This document shows, in pieces, positions 40,407-49,752 of a DNA stretch of 64,000 nt. Positions within the stretch are counted from its first letter, which is position 1. Each line of letters begins with the position of its first letter. This stretch comes from Polaromonas sp. AET17H-212 (GTDB taxonomy: Bacteria; Pseudomonadota; Gammaproteobacteria; Burkholderiales; Burkholderiaceae_C), in NCBI RefSeq assembly GCF_002379085.1, contig NZ_NBZW01000025.1, positions 1-64,000 on the forward strand, in the 5' to 3' direction. Made by a program: the position numbers and the translations under genes. The notes under the pieces were generated by a model. It was given only the letters and a program-made list of their open reading frames with translations, did not search any database and was not told where the DNA came from.

Positions 40407-42431
40407 ATGAGCGCCCCCTACATCCCCCAAATCCGCCTGTACCAGAACTGGCTGCGCGACACGCGCCAGCTGTCCTTTGACAACTACGACGCCCTGTGGC
40501 GCTGGTCGGTGACGGACCTGGACGCCTTCTGGCAAAGCATCTGGGACTACTTTGAGCTGCAGTCACCCACGCCTGCTACCGATGTGCTGGTCGAGGCAAA
40601 AATGCCCGGTGCGCGCTGGTTTCCCGGCGCGCAGTTCAACTACGCGCAGCAGGTGTTCCGGCATGTCGACCGCGCCCATGCGGCCGGGTTTCCCGCACTG
40701 CTCAGCCACAACGAAAAAAGCCTGGACAGCGCCCCGGCACGCGAGCTGAGCTGGCCCGAGCTGCGCCGCCAGGTGGCGTCGCTCGCGCTGCACCTGAAGG
40801 ACCAGGGCGTGTTGCCGGGCGACCGCGTGGCGGCCTACCTGCCCAACATTCCCGAGGCCATGGTGGCCTTCCTCGCCGTGGTCAGCATAGGCGGCGTGTG
40901 GAGCATCTGCGCGCCCGACATGGGCACGAATGCCGTGCTGGACCGCTTCCGGCAGATCGAACCCAAGGTGCTGATTGCCTGCGACGGCGTGACCTACGGC
41001 GGGCGCGACATCGACCGCACGGCGGTGGTGGCGGAGATCCGCGCGGCCCTGCCTTCGCTGCAGCACGTGATTGTTCACTACAACCTCGATGCTGCTAATT
41101 CAATAGCTGACAGCGCCCGGTTTGAGAGCGCTACAGCCCGAAATGATGCTGACACCGCGGCCTTTGCGCCGATGTGGCTGCCTTTCGACCATCCGTTGTG
41201 GATCGTCTATTCCAGCGGCACCACCGGCCTGCCCAAACCCATCGTGCACGGCCATGGCGGCACCGTGCTGGTCGCGCTGGCGCTCAAGACCCTGCACAAC
41301 GACATCGGCTGCAGCTACGAGGCCAACTCCTTCGGCGAGCGTTACCACTGGTACAGCTCCACCGGCTGGGTCATGTGGAACGCGCAGGTCAGCGGCCTGC
41401 TCAATGGCACGACCTGCTGCATTTACGACGGCAACCCCGGTGGCAGCAAGGACAAGCCGGACTGGACCACCTTGTGGCGCTTCGGCGCGAAACTGGGTGT
41501 GACGTTTTTCGGGGCCGGTGCGGCCTTTTTTGCCAACTGCCTGAAGGCCGGCGTGGACCTGTCGACGTGCGGCGACCTGTCGTCCGTCCGCGCGCTGGGC
41601 ACCACGGGCTCGCCGCTCTCGCCCGAGGCGCAGACCTGGGGCACGGAGCAGTTTCGGCGCATCGCCAAAACCGAAGCGCAACAGGACATCTGGTGGTGCA
41701 ATATTTCCGGCGGCACGGACTTCGCCGGTGCCTTCATTGGCGGCAACCGCGAGCTGCCGCAGGTGCCGGGCGAGATGCAGTGCCGCCTGCTCGGCTGCGC
41801 CGTCGAGGCTTGGAACGAGCAGGGCCAGCCGGTGATCGGCGAGGTCGGCGAGCTGGTCTGCAGCCAGCCGATTCCGTCCATGCCGCTGTACTTCTGGGGC
41901 GATACCGGCAATGCGCGTTATATCTCGAGTTATTTCGACATGTACCCCAACGTCTGGCGCCACGGCGACTGGCTCAAGATCACGCCCTCGGGCAGCTGCA
42001 TCATCTATGGCCGCTCCGACGCCACCATCAACCGCCACGGCCTGCGCATGGGCACCAGCGAACTCTACAGCGCGGTCGAGGCGCTGCCGGAAGTGATCGA
42101 CTCGATGGTGGTGGACCTGGAGTACCTGGGGCGCGAAAGCTACATGCCGCTGTTTGTGGTCCTGCGCGAAGGCGTGGCCCTGGACGATGCGATGAAGGCC
42201 AGGCTCAACAACGCCATCAAGACGGCGCTGTCCCCGCGTTTTGTGCCGAACGAAATTTTCCAGGTGCCGGAGATCCCGCGCACCCTGTCGGGCAAGAAGC
42301 AGGAGCTGCCGATCAAGAAACTGCTGCTGGGCCAGCCGATCGACAAGGTGGTCAATCGGGACGCGATGGCCAATCCCGGCTGCCTGGACTGGTACGTCGC
42401 GTTTGCGCAGCGGCGTGCCGGCGCCGCCTGA
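40407..42431 (+). CDS. acetoacetyl-CoA synthetase
   Basis: 674-residue ANL-superfamily ligase that activates acetoacetate with ATP and CoA. N-terminal Acetyl-CoA-synthetase-type domain (WRWSVTDLDAFWQSIWDYF, PGARWFPGAQFNYAQQV), ATP loop YSSGTTGLPKPIVHGHGG, STGWVMWNAQVSGL, WGDTGNARYI-type region, GRSDATINRHGLRMGTSELY and catalytic Lys region (LSGKKQELPIKKLL). Slightly long because a palindromic repeat (41090-41148) is inserted in frame in the linker before the ATP loop. Start ATG 40407 has no Shine-Dalgarno. Confidence 0.9.
   Translation: MSAPYIPQIRLYQNWLRDTRQLSFDNYDALWRWSVTDLDAFWQSIWDYFELQSPTPATDVLVEAKMPGARWFPGAQFNYAQQVFRHVDRAHAAGFPALLSHNEKSLDSAPARELSWPELRRQVASLALHLKDQGVLPGDRVAAYLPNIPEAMVAFLAVVSIGGVWSICAPDMGTNAVLDRFRQIEPKVLIACDGVTYGGRDIDRTAVVAEIRAALPSLQHVIVHYNLDAANSIADSARFESATARNDADTAAFAPMWLPFDHPLWIVYSSGTTGLPKPIVHGHGGTVLVALALKTLHNDIGCSYEANSFGERYHWYSSTGWVMWNAQVSGLLNGTTCCIYDGNPGGSKDKPDWTTLWRFGAKLGVTFFGAGAAFFANCLKAGVDLSTCGDLSSVRALGTTGSPLSPEAQTWGTEQFRRIAKTEAQQDIWWCNISGGTDFAGAFIGGNRELPQVPGEMQCRLLGCAVEAWNEQGQPVIGEVGELVCSQPIPSMPLYFWGDTGNARYISSYFDMYPNVWRHGDWLKITPSGSCIIYGRSDATINRHGLRMGTSELYSAVEALPEVIDSMVVDLEYLGRESYMPLFVVLREGVALDDAMKARLNNAIKTALSPRFVPNEIFQVPEIPRTLSGKKQELPIKKLLLGQPIDKVVNRDAMANPGCLDWYVAFAQRRAGAA
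41090..41148 (-). repeat. dispersed palindromic repeat, copy 9 (inside coding sequence)
   Basis: Reverse orientation: ATTTCGGGCTGTAGCGC arm, GGGCGCTGTCAGCTATT joint, GAATTAGCAGC end. It encodes about 20 residues (AANSIADSARFESATARND) of acetoacetyl-CoA synthetase without breaking the frame. Confidence 0.75.
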
Positions 42432-42455
42432 GGCTCGCCGCGAGCGCCGCCCTGC

Positions 42456-43349
42456 TCAGGCCGGCTTGCGGTTGACCAGCACGATGCCCAGCGCCACCAG
42501 CACCAGCGCCGCCAGCAGGCTGGGCGTGGTCGCCTCGTGCAGCCACAGTGCAGCGAACAGCAGCGCAAACAGCGGCGTGAGGAAAACAAAAACGGAAATC
42601 TTGGTCGCCGGATAACGGCCCAGCATCCACATCCAGGCCAGGTAGCTGGCAAAGGCACCGACCACCGTCTGCAGCAGCAGCGAGGTGAGGGCAAACGGGC
42701 TGAAGCGCCAGAACCAGCGCTCGCCCAGGGCCAGTGACAGCAGCGGCAGGGTGACGGTGCTCACGGCCACCTGGTAGAACAGCAATTTTTCGGCCGATAC
42801 TTTGGCCAGCGACGAGGCCCGGATCACCACCGTGGTCAGGCCCCACAACATGCCGGCCACCAGCGCCATCACATCGCCAACCCAGGTCGGCGCGCCGGCG
42901 GCGCTGAAACCCTCGCGCAGCGCAAAGGCCACCGCCGCAAAAGCGCAGGCCAGGCCCACCCACTGCACCGGCCGCAGCGTTTCGGACTTCACCCAGATCG
43001 GCAGCAAGGCCGCCACCCAGAACGGCGAGGTGTAGAGAAACACCGTGAGCCGCGACGCGCTGGTGTACTGCAGGCCCACATACAGGCAGGCAAATTCGCC
43101 CGCGAACAGCGCGCCCGCCAACAGCCCCGCGCGCAGCGACCCATCCGCACCGAACAGCTTGACGCCGCGCCAGGCACACCACAGCCAGAGGAGCACGGTG
43201 GCGCCGGCAAACCGGATGGCGGCCTGGAAGGCCGGCGCCACTTCGGGCAGCGTGGCCTTGACCAGCACCTGCTGGAAGCCCCAGAACAGGCTGCAGGCCA
43301 GCAGCAGGGAGATGGCGAGGGTGTCGAGATGGGTCTGGCGTGGCGTCAT
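42456..43349 (-). CDS. DMT-superfamily transporter, EamA family
   Basis: 297 residues, ten transmembrane helices in two EamA repeats (SLLLACSLFWGFQQVLVKATLPEVAP and DVMALVAGMLWGLTTVVIRAS as repeat starts). Likely metabolite exporter; substrate unknown. Start ATG 43349 lies 28 bp after the flavin reductase stop, same strand, probably one transcript. Confidence 0.88.
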   Translation of the reverse strand: MTPRQTHLDTLAISLLLACSLFWGFQQVLVKATLPEVAPAFQAAIRFAGATVLLWLWCAWRGVKLFGADGSLRAGLLAGALFAGEFACLYVGLQYTSASRLTVFLYTSPFWVAALLPIWVKSETLRPVQWVGLACAFAAVAFALREGFSAAGAPTWVGDVMALVAGMLWGLTTVVIRASSLAKVSAEKLLFYQVAVSTVTLPLLSLALGERWFWRFSPFALTSLLLQTVVGAFASYLAWMWMLGRYPATKISVFVFLTPLFALLFAALWLHEATTPSLLAALVLVALGIVLVNRKPA

Positions 43350-43377
43350 GCGTGGCGGCGGTTTGCAGCAGGTGCTG

Positions 43378-43896
43378 TCAGAGCGGATGCTCGGTGTAGA
43401 AGCGCCCGCCGTGAAACAGCAGCGGCGCCGCGCCGGCGCGGTGGCTGCAGCGTTCGACCTCGCCGACAAAAATCACATGGTCGCCTTCTTCGTAGCGGCT
43501 GCGGTTGAAACATTCAAAGGTGGCCGCGGCGCCCGCCAGCAAGGGCGAGCCGCTGGCACCTTCGGTCCAGGCGACCCCCTCCCAGCGGCCTTCGCGTTTG
43601 GCTGCAAAACGCTCTGCCAGCTCTTTCTGGTCGGCCGCCAGGATGTTGATGGCGTAATGCGAGCCGGTACTCAGTGCCGGCATGGAGCCGGCCGCCTGCG
43701 CCAGGCTCCAGAGCACCAGCGGCGGCTCGAGCGAGACGGAGTTGAAGGAGTTGGCGGTCAGGCCGATCAGCTCGCCGTCGGGCTTGCGCGCTGTGACAAT
43801 CGTCACGCCGGTGGCAAACATGCCGAGGCAGGCGCGGAACTCGCGCGGGGAAAAACTGGGGTGGCTGGCCCGGCGCAATGCAGTGGGAGGCGTCAT
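43378..43896 (-). CDS. flavin reductase domain protein
   Basis: 172 residues of the FMN-binding split-barrel flavin reductase family: GMFATGVTIVTARKPDGELIGLTANSFNSVSLEPPLVLWSLA and CSHRAGAAPLLFHGGRFYT. Supplies reduced flavin to monooxygenases or acts on its own FMN; no oxygenase partner is nearby. Start ATG 43896 is preceded by TAAATT plus 6 nt and no ribosome site. Confidence 0.88.
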   Translation of the reverse strand: MTPPTALRRASHPSFSPREFRACLGMFATGVTIVTARKPDGELIGLTANSFNSVSLEPPLVLWSLAQAAGSMPALSTGSHYAINILAADQKELAERFAAKREGRWEGVAWTEGASGSPLLAGAAATFECFNRSRYEEGDHVIFVGEVERCSHRAGAAPLLFHGGRFYTEHPL

Positions 43897-43968
43897 GGGG
43901 GTAATTTACCCCAATGCCCCGGGCCCGGCAGGCGTCCCGCCATCAGGCGCCGTGCGTAAAATCGCACC

Positions 43969-44820
43969 ATGCGCTCAACCTGCACCGCGGCCTTTCTGAC
44001 AGCTTCATTATTGATAGCGACTGGCGCCCCCGCTGCGGGGCCTTGCGATGAGTTTGTTCGCAAACTTCCGAATCTCGGGCGCAGCCTCTGCGAGGCCGCC
44101 CAGCTGCAGGCCACGGCCGCCCGCTCGGTCAAGGGGCAGACCCTGTGGATGCGCGATGTCAAGCCCGAGGATGTGCGCCAGCGCGTGCTGGTGCTGGGCG
44201 CCATTCATGGGGACGAGCTGTCGTCGGCCTCGGTGGCCCTGCACTGGATCCGCCTGGCCGAGGAAACCACGGCGCCCTGGTCGCAAGCCATCCACTGGCG
44301 TTTTATACCGGCCCTCAATCCCGACGGGCTGCTGGCCAGCCCGCCGCGGCGCGTCAACGCCAATGGCGTCGATCTGAACCGCAACTTCCCCACGCCGTTC
44401 TGGGAGCGTGACGCCAAGGCGTACTGGGAAAAGCGCACCCGCAAGGACCCGCGCCGCTGGCCGGGAACCAAACCGCTGTCCGAGCCGGAGTCGCGCTTTC
44501 TGCACCAGGAGATGCAGAACTTCAAGCCCCACCTGATCGTCAGCATCCATGCACCGTACGGGGTGCTTGACTTTGACGGACCGTCGGTTCCACCGTCCAA
44601 ACTGGGGCGGCTGTACCTGGACCAGGTCGGCATTTTCCCGGGCTCGCTCGGCAACTATGGCGGTGTGCACAAGGGGGTGCCGGTGGTCACCATCGAACTG
44701 CCCAATGCGATGCGCACACCGCTGGACGCCGAGATGCGCCAGATGTGGCTGGACCTGCTGCGCTGGATGACCGAGCGGGTGCCTGCGGGTGCGCCCGAGG
44801 CGTCGTCACGCACGCCCTGA
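43969..44820 (+). CDS. M14-family zinc carboxypeptidase/amidase, exported
   Basis: 283 residues with an N-terminal signal peptide (AAFLTASLLIATGAPAAG). Zinc ligands H80, E83 (GAIHGDE) and H194 (SIHAPYG), substrate-binding ANGVDLNRNFP and catalytic E243 (TIELP) mark an M14 metallopeptidase resembling murein-peptide amidases (MpaA type), though exported. Probably trims cell-wall peptides. Repeat copy 10 encodes the end of the signal peptide. TAAAAT stands 6 bp before ATG 43969 with no Shine-Dalgarno. Confidence 0.87.
   Translation: MRSTCTAAFLTASLLIATGAPAAGPCDEFVRKLPNLGRSLCEAAQLQATAARSVKGQTLWMRDVKPEDVRQRVLVLGAIHGDELSSASVALHWIRLAEETTAPWSQAIHWRFIPALNPDGLLASPPRRVNANGVDLNRNFPTPFWERDAKAYWEKRTRKDPRRWPGTKPLSEPESRFLHQEMQNFKPHLIVSIHAPYGVLDFDGPSVPPSKLGRLYLDQVGIFPGSLGNYGGVHKGVPVVTIELPNAMRTPLDAEMRQMWLDLLRWMTERVPAGAPEASSRTP
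44000..44053 (-). repeat. dispersed palindromic repeat, copy 10 (inside coding sequence, diverged)
   Basis: Reverse orientation: CATCGCAAGGCCCCGCAGCG arm, GGGCGCCAGTCGCTATC joint, AATAATGAAGCTG end. It overlaps codons for the distal signal peptide of the M14 peptidase. Confidence 0.55.
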
Positions 44821-44843
44821 CGCAACCCGCCGGATTTTGTTCA

Positions 44844-44902
44844 TGATGAAATGGGCAGCAGCCCATTTGTTGCGGACGCCGGCAGCTATTAAGACAGTAG
44901 CA
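44844..44902 (+). repeat. dispersed palindromic repeat, copy 11
   Basis: GATGAAATGGGCAGCAGCCC arm, GGACGCCGGCAGCTATT joint, AAGACAGTAGCATCC end; between two convergent genes. Confidence 0.75.
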
Positions 44903-44927
44903 TCCGGCTGCACCTGGCAACCTGTTT

Positions 44928-45290
44928 TCAGCGCTTGAGCCGGTCGTAGGCCTTGTCCATGGGAACGCTTCTGTCGGTGTCCTGCAGGCCCCGGCTCAGG
45001 TCGCGACTGGCTTGCTGCAGTTTCGGATCGGGCTCGGCATCGGTCATGTCGGTGGACTGGTCGCGCTCATGCGGCAGCGCGAGACGGGTTTCGTCCGACG
45101 CGTCGGCTGGTGTTGCTGCGCGCCCGGGCCGCGGGCGTCCTGCGGCCGGTGTCTTGACGGGCATGCCCTCACTCTGCCCGGGCTGGCCTGTGGCCTGCTT
45201 CTGCACGGGCGGGGCGGGCTGATTGGACGGGTTGGGAAGAGGGCGGGCCACAGGCGTTCTTTCTGTTGCAGCAAGGGATTCAGCGGTCAC
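44928..45290 (-). CDS. small hydrophilic hypothetical protein
   Basis: 120 residues from GTG 45290, Pro/Ala/Asp-rich, cysteine-free and without membrane segments. The C-terminal half (LALPHERDQSTDMTDAEPD then SRDLSRGLQDTDRSVPMDKAYDRLK) looks like a conserved small protein I associate with Comamonadaceae; the N-terminal half looks disordered. Function unknown. It is divergent from the large histidine kinase gene. Confidence 0.6.
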   Translation of the reverse strand: MTAESLAATERTPVARPLPNPSNQPAPPVQKQATGQPGQSEGMPVKTPAAGRPRPGRAATPADASDETRLALPHERDQSTDMTDAEPDPKLQQASRDLSRGLQDTDRSVPMDKAYDRLKR

Positions 45291-45503
45291 TGTGCTGCTC
45301 TATCTGCAGGCGCTTTGTCAGCCTGTGCAGCGTCCGGCTGTAGGAGGACGGCGGGCGGGTGACCGGCGGGTGGCCATGGTCAAGCCAAAGTACTACGATG
45401 GCGCAAAGGTCTCCACGTGCCGGCTTCCCAGCACGGGCTCCCGGTCCGCAGCGATGCATCGCCTGCAAGGACCCCCGGGCCGGCGAAGGCGCAAAGGAAT
45501 GGA

Positions 45504-48500
45504 ATGGTAAGTTCGTTGGGGCTTCGCGCCCGTCTGGTGTTGTTGATTGTGGTGGCGCTGCTGCCGGTGCTTGGCCTGTTTGCCTGGGCGGCAGCCAGCA
45601 AGCAGAGTGATGCCCTGAAGCTGGCGCGCTCCACACTGCAATCCCAGGCGCTGCTGACCGCCGCCAGCCAGCAGCCGCAGGTCGAGGCGATCAAACAGCT
45701 TCTGGGCGATCTGGCCAGCGCGCCCTCCGTCAAGGGCCGGCTGCCGGGCCTGTGCAGCGAGTACCTGCGCAATTTGCATGCGATGCATCCGCAGTACACC
45801 GACCTGGGGGTGGTGGCGCTCGACGGCACCGTGCTGTGCCACTCCGAAGCTTCCCTGGTGGGCGCCGATGCCAGCGCCCGGCCTTTTTTCAAACGGGTCA
45901 TGGCCAGCCGCCAGTTTTCCATTGGCGAATATGGCACGGGCAGGCGCAGCGGCCAGGCGGGCATCGGTTTTGCGGCGCCCGTCCATGACAACGCCGGGGT
46001 GCTGAGTGGGGCGGTCTTTGCCGCGCTCAGCGTGCAGGCTTTCGCGCCCCTGCTGGCGCAGGTGGCGCCGACGGCAGGGGCCAGCGTGGTGCTGACCGAT
46101 CGCCGAGGCACCGTCCTGGCCGCCCAGCCTGCAGCTGCCGGCGCGGTGGGCAGCCTGCAGACCGATGCGACCATCCGGGCCTTTTTGCAGGCCCCGCGCG
46201 TGGGCATCGAGGAGGCACCGGATGCTGGCGGGGAGCAGCGCGTGTACGCCTTTGCCCCGGTGAGCGGCACGGCGGACGGCGCGCTGTTTGTGGCCGTCAG
46301 CATGACACGCGCGCTGATCTCCGCTGAACCGGCGAAAGCGCTGACGCTGGAACTGGGGGTTCTGCTCGCTGCCGCCCTGTTTGGCATGGCCTGCGCCTGG
46401 GTCATGGGCAAGCGCCTGATCGTCAACCCGGCCAATGCCATGCTGCATGAAGCCGACGAACTGGCCCGCGGCAACCTGGCGGCTCGCGTTGCGCTCGGCC
46501 CGGTTTACCAGGGGGAGCTCGGGCATCTGGCACGAACCTTCAACCGCATGGCCGCATCGCTGGAGTTGAGCCACCAGCAACGCGACGAGTCGCTGGCGCG
46601 CATCGGCAAGGAGCGCGGCATGCTGGACCTGATCATCAACAGCATGAGTGAAGGGGTGCTGGCGATTGATGTCGAAGGCCGCTTCCTGCTGTTCAACGCG
46701 ACCGCGAAAAAGTATTTCCCCAGCGATGGAACAGGCAAAACGCTGGCGGCATGGCGGGCGGACCACGAGGTGGTGCTGCTGGACGGCAAGACGGTGTGTG
46801 CGCCGCAGAACCGGCCGCTGAGCCGGGCCATTCGCGGCGAGAGCGTCGACAACTGGGATATCCTGCTGCGCCGGCCAGGCGCCAGGGACCATGTGCTGCG
46901 CAACAATGTCCGGCCCCTGCACGACGAGGCGGGGCAACTGGTGGGCGGGCTGGCGGTGTTTACCGACATCACCGAGCGCAAGTTCACCGAGGAACTGGTG
47001 CGCGACCAGGAGCAGGTGCTGGAGCTGATCGCCTACGGCGTGCCCTTGCCGCAGTCCCTCGAAGCCATCGTCAGCCTGATCGAGGGCCGTTCCGCCAACA
47101 GCCTGTGTTCGATTTTGCTGCGCGAGGGCACGCGCTTGCGCCATGGTGCGGCGCCCAGCCTGCCGGCCGCCTTCAGCCGGCAGGTCGACGGGCTGGGGAT
47201 CGGCGAAGGTGCCGGCGCGTGCGGGACGGCCGCGTTCCGCAAAAAGCCGGTCGTGGTGGAGCACCTGGCCAGTGATCCGCTGATGCGCAACTACCGCGAG
47301 CTCGGACGCGAATTCGACCTGCAGTCCTGCTGGTCCACGCCGGTGCTCTCGGCGGCGGGCGAGGTCCTGGCCACCTTTGCGATCTACCATCACACGCCGT
47401 ACACGCCTCAGCCGGCGGATCAGGACCTGGTGGACACGGCCGTGCGGCTGGCGCGCATTGCGATCGAGCGGGCGCAGGCCGAGGCCGCGCTGCTGGGCAG
47501 CGAGGCGCGTTTTCGGGAGCTTGCAGAAAACATCAAGGACGTGTTTTACAACCGCGACTTTGCCAGCGGGCGTTTTCTCTACATCAGCCCGGCCTATGAG
47601 ACCCTGTGGCATCGCCGCCGGGAAGAACTGTACGCGGCACCCGATGCCTACCGCGAGTCCATCCACCCCGACGACCGGGACGCGGAAGCGCAGACCAAAC
47701 ACCGGCAGGCGTCGGGTGCTGCCACCGACCTGGAATACCGGATTGTCCGGCCGGATGGCGAGGTGCGCTGGATTCGCGACCGTTCCTACCCGGTCCTCAA
47801 CGAGGCCGGCTCGGTGGAGCGCATTGTCGGCACCGCGCGTGACGTGACCGGGCGCAAACGTGCGGACCGCGAACTGGCGCGCACCAACCGGGCGTTGCAG
47901 ATGCTCAGCCGCTGCAACCAGGCGCTGACCCGCATCGACGACGAAGCCGAACTGTTGCTGCAGGTGTGCCGGCTGGCCGTGGAGGTGGGCGGCTACCGGA
48001 TGGCGTGGGTCGGTTATGCGCGGGACGATGCAGCCCGCAGCATCGAGCCCATGGCCCACGCCGGCCATGAAGCGGGCTACCTCTCCAGGGTCAGGCTGAC
48101 CTGGGATGCCGACCAGCCCACCGGGCGCGGGCCTGCGGGCCAGACCATACGCAGTGGCCGGGCCAGCGTCAGTGAAGACATCGCGCAGGGAGACAACCAG
48201 TTTTACTGGAGCGAGGAGGCGGCAGAACTGGGCTACCGCAGCGCAGTGTTCTTGCCCCTGAGTGACGCCCATCGCACGTTCGGCCTGCTGGGCCTGTACT
48301 CCGGATCGCTTGAAAAACTTGCCGCTGACGAGATCAGGCTGTTGCAGGACATGGCCGACAACCTGGCGTTTGGCATCGGCAGCTTGCGCGCCCGGCTGGA
48401 GCGCCAGCGCAGCCAGGAAGAGGCGCGCCTGGCGGCCGTCCAGGTGCGCGAGCAGGCCTCGCTGCTCGACCGTGCGCAGGACGCCATCATGGTTCGCAAC

Positions 48501-49574
48501 CTGGACAGAACCCTGCGTTTCTGGAACAAGGGCGCCGAGCGCCTCTACGGCTGGACCGCCGACGAGGTGCTCGGCAAAACCATGGATGAACGCATGTACC
48601 GCAGCCCGCAGGCGCTGGCCGATGCCATGAACCAGACCCTGGCCAATGATGGGGACTGGACCGGGGAGCTCGAGCAGGTGGCCCGCGACGGCTCGACGTT
48701 CAGCATCGAGGCACGCTGGACCGTGGTGCGTGATGGGCAGGGCCGGGTCAACGGCGTGCTGGGCATCAACACCGATATCCGGGAGCGCAAGCGGGCGCGC
48801 GAGGAAATCCTGCAACTCAATGCCAGCCTGGAAGACCGGGTGCAGCAGCGCACCGGGCAACTGGAGTTTGCCAACAAGCAGCTCGAGGCCTTTTCCTATT
48901 CGGTGTCGCACGACCTGCGCACGCCGCTCAGTGCCATTGGTGGATTCAGCAACCTGCTCGTGCGGGAACTGGAGGGCGGCGCAGCGGGCGAACGCAGTCG
49001 GCATTACCTGGCCCGCATACGTGCCGGCGTGGTGCAGATGGGCGAACTGATCGACGCCCTGTTGTCGCTGGCGCAGGTTTCGCGCACCAACCTGCGCTGG
49101 GAGACCGTCGACCTGAGCGCTTTGGCGGAAAAAATACTTGGCGGTTACCGCGAGAGGCAGCCCGGTCGCGTGGCCCTGCTCGACATCCAGCCAGGCCTGC
49201 TGGCCCAGGGCGATGCGCGCCTGCTGTTGCAGGTGCTGGACAACCTGCTGGGCAATGCCTGGAAGTTCAGCAGCCTGCAAGCGCAATCCCTGATCGCGTT
49301 CGGGCGGGAGCAAAGCCCCGGCGGTGAGGCGGTGTACGTGGTGCGGGACAACGGGGCGGGCTTTGACATGGCTTATTCAGAAAAACTGTTTGGCGCTTTC
49401 GAGCGCTTGCACACCGTCTCGGAATACGCCGGAACCGGCATTGGCCTGGCGACGGTGCACAGAATCATCACGCGTCACGGGGGGCGGGTGTGGGCCGAGT
49501 CCGCGCCAGGGCACGGGGCGGCCTTCTATTTCACCCTGGGTGACGCACCTGCGGCGGGGCTGGAGGCCTCGTGA
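45504..49574 (+). CDS. multi-sensor hybrid-type histidine kinase: Cache-like, HAMP, PAS, GAF, PAS, GAF, PAS, HisKA, HATPase
   Basis: 1356 residues; AAGGA precedes ATG 45504. TM1 ~9-31, periplasmic Cache-like sensor ~32-275, TM2 ~280-300 (VLLAAALFGMACAWVMG), HAMP ~300-355, PAS ~372-490, GAF ~500-655, PAS ~665-780, GAF ~795-960, PAS ~985-1095, HisKA with phospho-acceptor H1136 (SYSVSHDLRTPL), HATPase with N box (DNLLGNAWKF) and G boxes (DNGAGFDM, GTGIGLATV). No receiver domain and no adjacent response regulator, so it is an orphan kinase. A second, related kinase lies at 50649. Confidence 0.92.
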   Translation: MVSSLGLRARLVLLIVVALLPVLGLFAWAAASKQSDALKLARSTLQSQALLTAASQQPQVEAIKQLLGDLASAPSVKGRLPGLCSEYLRNLHAMHPQYTDLGVVALDGTVLCHSEASLVGADASARPFFKRVMASRQFSIGEYGTGRRSGQAGIGFAAPVHDNAGVLSGAVFAALSVQAFAPLLAQVAPTAGASVVLTDRRGTVLAAQPAAAGAVGSLQTDATIRAFLQAPRVGIEEAPDAGGEQRVYAFAPVSGTADGALFVAVSMTRALISAEPAKALTLELGVLLAAALFGMACAWVMGKRLIVNPANAMLHEADELARGNLAARVALGPVYQGELGHLARTFNRMAASLELSHQQRDESLARIGKERGMLDLIINSMSEGVLAIDVEGRFLLFNATAKKYFPSDGTGKTLAAWRADHEVVLLDGKTVCAPQNRPLSRAIRGESVDNWDILLRRPGARDHVLRNNVRPLHDEAGQLVGGLAVFTDITERKFTEELVRDQEQVLELIAYGVPLPQSLEAIVSLIEGRSANSLCSILLREGTRLRHGAAPSLPAAFSRQVDGLGIGEGAGACGTAAFRKKPVVVEHLASDPLMRNYRELGREFDLQSCWSTPVLSAAGEVLATFAIYHHTPYTPQPADQDLVDTAVRLARIAIERAQAEAALLGSEARFRELAENIKDVFYNRDFASGRFLYISPAYETLWHRRREELYAAPDAYRESIHPDDRDAEAQTKHRQASGAATDLEYRIVRPDGEVRWIRDRSYPVLNEAGSVERIVGTARDVTGRKRADRELARTNRALQMLSRCNQALTRIDDEAELLLQVCRLAVEVGGYRMAWVGYARDDAARSIEPMAHAGHEAGYLSRVRLTWDADQPTGRGPAGQTIRSGRASVSEDIAQGDNQFYWSEEAAELGYRSAVFLPLSDAHRTFGLLGLYSGSLEKLAADEIRLLQDMADNLAFGIGSLRARLERQRSQEEARLAAVQVREQASLLDRAQDAIMVRNLDRTLRFWNKGAERLYGWTADEVLGKTMDERMYRSPQALADAMNQTLANDGDWTGELEQVARDGSTFSIEARWTVVRDGQGRVNGVLGINTDIRERKRAREEILQLNASLEDRVQQRTGQLEFANKQLEAFSYSVSHDLRTPLSAIGGFSNLLVRELEGGAAGERSRHYLARIRAGVVQMGELIDALLSLAQVSRTNLRWETVDLSALAEKILGGYRERQPGRVALLDIQPGLLAQGDARLLLQVLDNLLGNAWKFSSLQAQSLIAFGREQSPGGEAVYVVRDNGAGFDMAYSEKLFGAFERLHTVSEYAGTGIGLATVHRIITRHGGRVWAESAPGHGAAFYFTLGDAPAAGLEAS

Positions 49575-49752
49575 GCGCCGTGCGGCTGCACGCTCTCACG
49601 AGGGTCCGAGCCACGCAAGATACCTGCATGCCACCCGGCAGGGCGCAGCGATCGGGAACAAAACAGCAGAAACCGCGAGGTTCAATTGTGACTGAGGGGT
49701 AGAAAATAAAGCGAGCACTCTCGATTCAGACGTGAACGGCTAAAATGTCGGC

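Noticed and set aside
45393-49313. 1306-residue open frame on the minus strand
   Set aside because: It lies antisense to the large histidine kinase, whose domains are all recognisable; the reverse frame has Arg/Gln/His-rich shadow composition and no domain.
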